In this document: positions 6,430-11,213 of the stretch, one piece after another | How the letters are laid out: each line of letters starts with the position of its first letter | How positions within the stretch are numbered: the first letter of the stretch is position 1 | Assembly (NCBI GenBank): GCA_003452695.1 | Contig: DMNP01000037.1 | Span: 1-11,213 of the forward strand | Source: Eggerthellaceae bacterium | GTDB taxonomy: Bacteria; Actinomycetota; Coriobacteriia; Coriobacteriales; Eggerthellaceae | Direction: 5' to 3' | Length of the DNA stretch: 11,213 bases | Made by a program: the position numbers and the translations under genes | Notes under the pieces: generated by a model | What the model saw: only the letters and a program-made list of their open reading frames with translations | The model's database searches: none | Told to the model about the DNA's origin: nothing

Positions 6430-6628
6430 TCGCGAACACGACGCGCACGGCAGGGGCGCACAGTGCAACGGGGTTGATTTGGCCCACGCCGCATCCGGCG
6501 ACAACGCCATGGCGATTCCCGCGCCCACGCGCGTGCGCCTGCTCTACGAAAGCCGCGACGGCAAATTGTGCCTGTTCGAAGACTCGTCCGGCCACATCAC
6601 CGCCGTGCGTGCCTCGCGGCTCGCATAG
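6419..6628 (+). CDS. Small hypothetical protein coupled to truA
   Basis: A 69-aa ORF starting at an ATG inside the last codons of truA, in another frame. I do not recognise the family. The first 30 residues are polar and low in pattern. Residues 36-69, beginning PTRVRLLYESRDGK and ending VRASRLA, look like a compact beta-rich module, and almost all of its codons end in G or C like the flanking genes, which supports real coding. There is no signal peptide, membrane segment or metal motif. GGGA lies about 10 nt before the start. An internal ATG at 6509 would give a 39-aa protein containing only the well-patterned part. Function unknown. Confidence 0.55.
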   Translation: MKPSREHDAHGRGAQCNGVDLAHAASGDNAMAIPAPTRVRLLYESRDGKLCLFEDSSGHITAVRASRLA

Positions 6629-6689
6629 CACGGGCAACAGCCTGCCGCAATCCGCCCCCCCCTCAAGCCAACGGTGCGCTGCAGCGTTT

Positions 6690-7214
6690 TCAGGCAAAGT
6701 CGTCGGGCGAAACGCCGTCCAGGAATTCCTTGAAATCCTCTACGATGCGCTCTTCGTCGTACGGGCGGCGGAACAGATAGGGAAACGAGGCGCGCTCGAG
6801 CACATCCTCGGAAACGTACACGGCGGCCCCCTGACGCTGGGCCAGGGCTATGGCATCGGACGGCCGGGCATCCAGGTCCACGATGCGCCCGTGCTGGTGA
6901 AGGTACAGCCGTGCGAAGAAGGTGCCGTTCTTCACGTCGCTTATAAGCACGTGGTCCACGCGTGCATCCAGATTTGTCAGGGCGTCCAGCATAAGGTCGT
7001 GGGTCATGGGACGTTCGAAACGCGCGTCTTCCAGCGTAGCCCCCAGCGCCATGGCCTCGGTGAACCCCACGCAAATCGGCACGACGCGCGACTTCCCCTC
7101 GCTGGCGGACTCCTCTATCGGCTGCAGCACCAGAAACGACGGCGAACCCACGCTCGTCACGATAAGCGTAAGCACCTTCAGCTGCACCATCCGCGCTTCG
7201 TCGCTTCCCGGCAT
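6690..7214 (-). CDS. Bifunctional nuclease family protein (DUF151)
   Basis: A 174-aa soluble protein of the BFN/DUF151 family, some members of which have been reported to have nuclease activity; the role in most bacteria is unclear. Family features are VPICVGFTEAMALGATLE (46-63; the family's P-I-x-I-G-x-x-E-A block), RPMTHDLMLDAL (68-79), VLISDVKNGTFFARLYL (89-105) and DARPSDAIALA (115-125). ATG 7214 is chosen because GGGGGCGAG precedes it and it starts 14 nt after the dnaE stop. An in-frame GTG at 7235 would overlap dnaE by 7 nt, and ATG 7190 lacks a ribosome site. It is very likely cotranscribed with dnaE. No terminator is clear after its stop. Confidence 0.88.
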   Translation of the reverse strand: MPGSDEARMVQLKVLTLIVTSVGSPSFLVLQPIEESASEGKSRVVPICVGFTEAMALGATLEDARFERPMTHDLMLDALTNLDARVDHVLISDVKNGTFFARLYLHQHGRIVDLDARPSDAIALAQRQGAAVYVSEDVLERASFPYLFRRPYDEERIVEDFKEFLDGVSPDDFA

Positions 7215-7228
7215 CGTCTCGCCCCCAT

Positions 7229-10200
7229 CTACCACACAGGCGCGCCGAACAGGCTTTGAATCTCGGAGCGCATGACCATGTTGTGCGAATCTATGGTCAT
7301 GGGCAGTTCTGCGCGGAACTTGCGGCCATCGGCCTGCATCACGAACAGCGCCACGTAGTCGCGCCCTGGGTACGACGCCAAGATGCGGTTCAGCTGCAGC
7401 ACGCGGTCTTGGCTTAGGTCGCTCGACGGCACGCGCAATTCGAAGTTCGCGGGGCGCAGATCGTCTTCGGAAAGCTCGATGACGTCAATTTCGTAGGCGA
7501 TTATCTGATTGCCGCGATCGCCGTGCTCGAACTTGCCCTTCACCTTCACGATGGCATCTTCGACCACCGCGTTGGCGAAATCGTCGTACTTGAACGTAAT
7601 GCATTCAATCGACCCGGTCGTATCTTCCAGCGTGAACGTGGCCATGCGCGTGCCGCGCTTGGTCAGCTTGGTCACCACGCTGGAGATCATGCCCACGAAC
7701 ACCGATGACTTAATCTCTTGCGTGCGGTCGGCCAGGTCGCCTATCTGCCATTTCGTCATCTTGGAGATCATGGCCTCGTACGGTTCCAGCGGATGCTCGG
7801 AAACGTATATCTTCATGATTTCCTTCTCGAAGGCAAGCTTCTGGCGTTTCGGCCATTCCACGCCGTCGGGGGGAGGCACTTCTTCTTCGAAGCCGGACCC
7901 TTCGTCGTCTGCGAACAGGTCGAACATGCTCACCTGGCCCGCATCGCGGTCGCGTTGGCGCTTGGAAGCGCTGTCGATGAGCGGCGTTTCCTCGACGAAG
8001 TACATCAGCTGGCGGCGCGTATAGCCGGTCGAATCGAAGGCGCCGCCCTTTATGAGCGCTTCGAGCGCCTTGCGGTTGTAGCACTTGGCGTCCACGCGGT
8101 TCACGAAGTCGTGAAGCGACGTGAACCGCCCGCCGCGCTCGCGCTCGGCCACGATTTCGTCGGCCACCGCCTTGCCGATGCCGCGCACGCCGACCAACCC
8201 GAAGCGCACGCCCTCTGCAACGGGCGTGAACTCGGCATTGGAGGAATTGATGTCGGGCGGCAAAACGGGTATGCCCGAATGGTTGCAGCTGGCGATGTAG
8301 CGGATAAGCCGGTCGGTGTTTCCCATGTACGACGACAGCACCGCCGACATGAACTCGAAGGGATAGTGAGCTTTCAGGTACGCCGTGCGCATGACCAGGA
8401 TGGCATAGGCAGCCGAATGCGACTTGTTGAAGGCGTACTTCGCGAACTTCTCGGCGTCTTCCCAGATCTTCTTGGCGATGTCCAGGGAATAGCCGTTGTC
8501 CACGGCGCCCTGGTTCCAGTCTTCCTGCAGCTGGCGCATAACGTCGATCTTCTTCTTGCCCATGGCCTTGCGCAGCTTGTCGGCCTTGCCGGCCGAAAAG
8601 CCGCTCATGACCATGGACACCTGCATGATCTGCTCCTGATAGACCATGGTGCCGTACGTTTCCTCCAGAATGGGGCGCAGGCGGTTGTCGTAGTAGTGCA
8701 CCGGCTTGCGTCCGGACGCCACGTCCACGTAGTCGTCCACCATGCCCGACTCCAAGGGGCCCGGGCGGTTCAGCGCAATGGACGCCACGATGTGCGCGAA
8801 ACTGGTCGGCGCCATGCGGCTGAACAACGAAACGTACAGCGCGCCTTCCACCTGGAACAAGCCGTCCATGTTCAGCGTGGCGGTGTTTTCGGTGTCCAGG
8901 TCGGTTTCGCAAAGCCGCAGTTTGCCCTGCATCAGGCGAAACGCCAACGGGTCGTCGATGGGAATGTCCTCGGGAGCCAGCTTTATGCCGTGCGTTTCCT
9001 GCACGTTGCGACACGCCATGGAAAGCACGTCCAACGTGCGCAGGCCCAGGAAGTCCATTTTCAACAGGCCCAAGTCGGGCGTGTAGTGGCCGTCGTACTG
9101 CGTGATGATGCCGCCGCCCTTGGTGTCGCGCTTCATGGGCACGTGATCGCTCATCGGGTCGCGGCAAATGATGGTGGCGCAGGCATGCACGCCCTCGCCA
9201 CGCAAGTGCCCTTCGATGCCGAGCGCGGCATCGATTACCTGGTGCACGTCGTCTTCGTTGTCGTAGGCGGCTTTCAAATCGGGGTTCTTCGCCAGGGCGT
9301 CGGTTATGGTTATGCCCAGTTCGTCGCCGATGAGCTTGGTAATGCGGTCGCCCACGCCATAGGGATAGTCCAGCACGCGCGCCGCATCGCGCACGGCGTT
9401 CTTCGCCTGCAGGGTGCCGAACGTGATTACCTGCGACACGTGGTCTTCGCCGTACACGTCCTTGATGTGGTCGATAACCTCTTCACGCCGACCCTGTTCG
9501 AAGTCCACGTCGATATCGGGCATTTCCACGCGCTCGGGGTTCAGGAACCTCTCGAACAGCAAACCGTTTTCCAGCGGGTCCAAATCGGTGATGCCCATCG
9601 CGTAGGCCACGATGGCGCCCGCCGCCGAACCGCGGCCCGGCCCTACGCCGATTCCCTGGCTGCGCGCCCATTCTATGTATTCCTGCACGATAAGGAAGTA
9701 GGCGGGGAAGCCCGCATCCAGGATGACCTTCGCCTCCACGTCGTAGCGGTCGCACACGTCGGGGCGCAGCTGGCGCAACTCTTCCAGCGTTGCAGCCTTT
9801 CCTTCGCCATAGCGCCTGACCAAACCCACTTCGCACTGATGACGGAACCACGATTCCTCGGTTTCGCCTTCGGGCAGGGGGAAACGCGGCAGGATGGAAT
9901 CGCGTTCCAGCTCCACGTTGCACTTCTCGGCAACTTCCACGGTGTTGTCGCACGACTCGGGGAATTCCGCCAGGGCCTCGCGCATTTCCGCTTCCGATTT
10001 CATGTAGAACTGATCGTTGGGGAAGCGCATGCGCTTGGCGTCGTTAATCTTGCTGCCCGTGCCGATGCACAGCATGATATCGTGCGAACGCGCATCTTCG
10101 CGGTTCAGGTAATGGAAGTCGTTGGTGGCGATGGTCTTGAAGCCGCACTCCTGCGCCACCCGCACCAGCTGGCGGTTCAGCTCGGTTTGAGACATGCCGC

Positions 10201-10765
10201 TGTCGGTCTTCACTTCCTCGCCCTGGTTCTGCAATTCGATGTAGAAATCGCCCGGGGCGAAGCACGATGCGAACTTGCGCGCCCATTCGCAGGCTTCCTC
10301 GAACTGCCGGTCGTCCAACAGCTTGGGGATGATGCCCGCGATGCAGGCCGAGGTGCCGATAAGCCCCGTGCCGTACTTCTGCAGCTGGGAAAACGTCGTG
10401 CGCGGCTTGTAGTAGTAGTTTTCGGTATGCGATTCGCTTACCAGCTTCAGCAGGTTGTGGTAGCCCTCGTTGGTCTTGGCCAGCAGAATCATGTGGTACA
10501 ACCGCGGCTTGCTTTCGCGCGACAGCGTTTCGTCGGTGGTGAAGTACACCTCGCATCCGTAGATGGGCTTAACCCGCTTGCCCGTTTCCTTTTCCACGGC
10601 ATCGCACGCCTCGCACAGCTCGGGCACGCCGCTCATCACGCCATGGTCGGTAATGGCCACGGCGGGCATGTCGAATTCCGCCGCCCGACGCACCATTTCC
10701 TTCACGTGCGTCATGCCGTCGAGCAGGGAATATTCCGTATGATTATGCAGATGTACGAATGCCAT
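7229..10765 (-). CDS. dnaE: DNA polymerase III subunit alpha
   Basis: A 1178-aa C-family replicative polymerase. The PHP domain (1-220) begins HLHNHTEYSLLDG and keeps what appear to be all nine metal ligands: H7, H9, D16, H41, E72, H91, C141, D216 and H218. The polymerase palm has GPGRGSAAG (375-383), catalytic PDIDVDF (416-422, D417 and D419) and DFLGLRTL (571-578). Fingers include NRPGPLESGM (666-675), YQEQIM (709-714) and FNKSHSAAYA (779-788). QVSMFDLF (944-951) is a beta-clamp-binding motif, and an OB fold covers about 1020-1095. Length and order are normal for DnaE1. ATG 10765 has ACGAGG 8 nt upstream. The DUF151 gene follows closely. Confidence 0.97.
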   Translation of the reverse strand: MAFVHLHNHTEYSLLDGMTHVKEMVRRAAEFDMPAVAITDHGVMSGVPELCEACDAVEKETGKRVKPIYGCEVYFTTDETLSRESKPRLYHMILLAKTNEGYHNLLKLVSESHTENYYYKPRTTFSQLQKYGTGLIGTSACIAGIIPKLLDDRQFEEACEWARKFASCFAPGDFYIELQNQGEEVKTDSGMSQTELNRQLVRVAQECGFKTIATNDFHYLNREDARSHDIMLCIGTGSKINDAKRMRFPNDQFYMKSEAEMREALAEFPESCDNTVEVAEKCNVELERDSILPRFPLPEGETEESWFRHQCEVGLVRRYGEGKAATLEELRQLRPDVCDRYDVEAKVILDAGFPAYFLIVQEYIEWARSQGIGVGPGRGSAAGAIVAYAMGITDLDPLENGLLFERFLNPERVEMPDIDVDFEQGRREEVIDHIKDVYGEDHVSQVITFGTLQAKNAVRDAARVLDYPYGVGDRITKLIGDELGITITDALAKNPDLKAAYDNEDDVHQVIDAALGIEGHLRGEGVHACATIICRDPMSDHVPMKRDTKGGGIITQYDGHYTPDLGLLKMDFLGLRTLDVLSMACRNVQETHGIKLAPEDIPIDDPLAFRLMQGKLRLCETDLDTENTATLNMDGLFQVEGALYVSLFSRMAPTSFAHIVASIALNRPGPLESGMVDDYVDVASGRKPVHYYDNRLRPILEETYGTMVYQEQIMQVSMVMSGFSAGKADKLRKAMGKKKIDVMRQLQEDWNQGAVDNGYSLDIAKKIWEDAEKFAKYAFNKSHSAAYAILVMRTAYLKAHYPFEFMSAVLSSYMGNTDRLIRYIASCNHSGIPVLPPDINSSNAEFTPVAEGVRFGLVGVRGIGKAVADEIVAERERGGRFTSLHDFVNRVDAKCYNRKALEALIKGGAFDSTGYTRRQLMYFVEETPLIDSASKRQRDRDAGQVSMFDLFADDEGSGFEEEVPPPDGVEWPKRQKLAFEKEIMKIYVSEHPLEPYEAMISKMTKWQIGDLADRTQEIKSSVFVGMISSVVTKLTKRGTRMATFTLEDTTGSIECITFKYDDFANAVVEDAIVKVKGKFEHGDRGNQIIAYEIDVIELSEDDLRPANFELRVPSSDLSQDRVLQLNRILASYPGRDYVALFVMQADGRKFRAELPMTIDSHNMVMRSEIQSLFGAPVW

Positions 10766-10857
10766 GGTGTAAGCCTCGTCTCAGCGTGTGCGTATACGTA
10801 TTCGAGCGGTTGCTTCGTGCGATTGGATTGCGTATGCGACTCGTTTTCTCGCGCTCC

Positions 10858-10863
10858 ATCATA
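10858..10863 (-). promoter_or_regulatory. Possible -10 element for dnaE
   Basis: TATGAT on the minus strand is a 5/6 match to the -10 box. The leader to the dnaE ATG would be roughly 85 nt. The sequence at -35 spacing (TGGCGC) is poor. A CGTATACG palindrome near 10790-10797 lies in the proposed leader. Confidence 0.4.
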
Positions 10864-10974
10864 GCAGCGCCACCGCCCACGCGCCATCGAACAAACTCTG
10901 GAATATCTGTTTACCACGGACACCGGGCAAGCCTGCGAAGCCTCTCTCGCTTGCCGCCATCTGCGCGCCAGAGG

Positions 10975-11054
10975 CTGTGGGTCTCTCTCCCCTGTCCGCC
11001 CGGCCGCGCCGGGGCTGCTGGCTTCTCTTTCCTGTCCGCCCGGCCGCGCCGGGG
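10975..11054. repeat. Two tandem 40-bp repeats, each with a GC hairpin
   Basis: Unit 1 (10975-11014) and unit 2 (11015-11054) agree at 34 of 40 positions; the last 24 bases of each are identical and all six differences fall within the pyrimidine-rich first half. Each unit carries CCCGGC-CGC-GCCGGG (10999-11013 and 11039-11053), a perfect 6-bp hairpin preceded by a TCTCT-rich tract. It may be a duplicated regulatory or termination element, or a replication-slippage product. Confidence 0.85.
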
Positions 11055-11106
11055 GAAGGGCCCCGCGCGCCCCCTCGCGCCTTATCCCCGCGATAACCGC
11101 GCTTGG

Positions 11107-11182
11107 GGAAACCGGCAATTACGCGAGCATGGCTCACCACTTATAGGTTCGCTTTGGCGCTTACACGGACTAGCCGGTTTCC
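11107..11182. repeat. Large inverted repeat, possible structured RNA
   Basis: Arms GGAAACCGGC (11107-11116) and GCCGGTTTCC (11173-11182) are perfect 10-bp complements across 56 bp. The interior holds two small hairpins, GAGC-ATG-GCTC (11125-11135) and CGC-TTTG-GCG (11150-11159), so the whole can form a three-way junction. No coding frame explains it. It could be an untranslated leader of a gene outside the window, a small RNA or an imperfect mobile-repeat relic. Confidence 0.5.
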
Positions 11183-11213
11183 TTGTGGGCGCGGTTCCTG
11201 CGGGGGGCGCTCA

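Larger units (their letters stand above)
10866..11213. other. Non-coding upstream region of dnaE, repeat- and hairpin-rich
   Basis: No convincing gene is seen in this stretch on either strand; the open frames are low-complexity, GC-driven shadows. It holds a 7-bp inverted repeat AGCCTCT/AGAGGCT (10939-10945 with 10970-10976), the 40-bp tandem duplication, a 5-bp hairpin TTATC/GATAA (11082-11086 with 11092-11096) and the 10-bp inverted repeat at 11107-11182. The window ends before the next gene upstream. Confidence 0.6.

Noticed and set aside
6655..6662. Run of eight C after the small ORF
   Set aside because: It lies outside any confident coding frame, so phase variation has no target; it is short enough to be chance or a sequencing artefact in GC-rich DNA.
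6671..6694. CGCTGCAGCG palindrome followed by TTTT near the convergent ends of the small ORF and the DUF151 gene
   Set aside because: It has no loop, so it can form at most a 3-bp hairpin, and it overlaps the DUF151 stop codon region; not accepted as a terminator.
7718..10864. 1048-codon plus-strand ORF
   Set aside because: It is entirely antisense to dnaE, rich in His, Val and Arg as typical for the complement of GC-biased genes, and has no recognisable domain.
10788..11140. Overlapping open frames on both strands upstream of dnaE
   Set aside because: They are composed of repeats and Pro/Arg/Gly-rich runs, lack ribosome sites and lie over the tandem 40-bp duplication.

Overview
The window looks like chromosomal housekeeping DNA from a GC-rich bacterium. 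The closest fit I recognise is a Coriobacteriia / Eggerthellaceae-type actinobacterium. The reasons are strong GC preference at third codon positions, a Veg-family protein, and a RecJ joined to a RecQ-like helicase. The lineage is inferred from gestalt, not from a search.

Layout, left to right. Positions 1-200 hold a dense cluster of palindromes bounded by a 22-bp partial copy of a tRNA 3' end, followed by a Rho-independent terminator. A complete tRNA-Ala(CGC) on the minus strand (205-280) has a good promoter upstream. A Veg-family gene (minus) and galU (plus) are divergent across a roughly 300-bp non-coding stretch. galU converges on a very large minus-strand gene that fuses RecJ exonuclease to an SF2/RecQ-like helicase; a 16-bp stem lies between them. 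Divergent from recJ is truA (plus), which overlaps a 69-codon hypothetical gene. These converge on a minus-strand pair read dnaE then a bifunctional-nuclease-family (DUF151) gene, separated by 14 nt or overlapping depending on the start used. The last 448 bases upstream of dnaE look non-coding and contain a 40-bp tandem duplication and a large inverted repeat.

Functionally the window centres on DNA replication and repair (DnaE with an apparently intact PHP site, the RecJ-helicase fusion, a DUF151 protein), tRNA supply and modification (tRNA-Ala, TruA) and envelope sugar-nucleotide supply (GalU). The genes are mostly ordinary. The parts worth a second look are the RecJ-helicase fusion, the tRNA-derived palindrome cluster at 1-165, the small conserved-looking ORF after truA, and the repeats upstream of dnaE. 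I found no CRISPR array, transposase, integrase or toxin-antitoxin gene.
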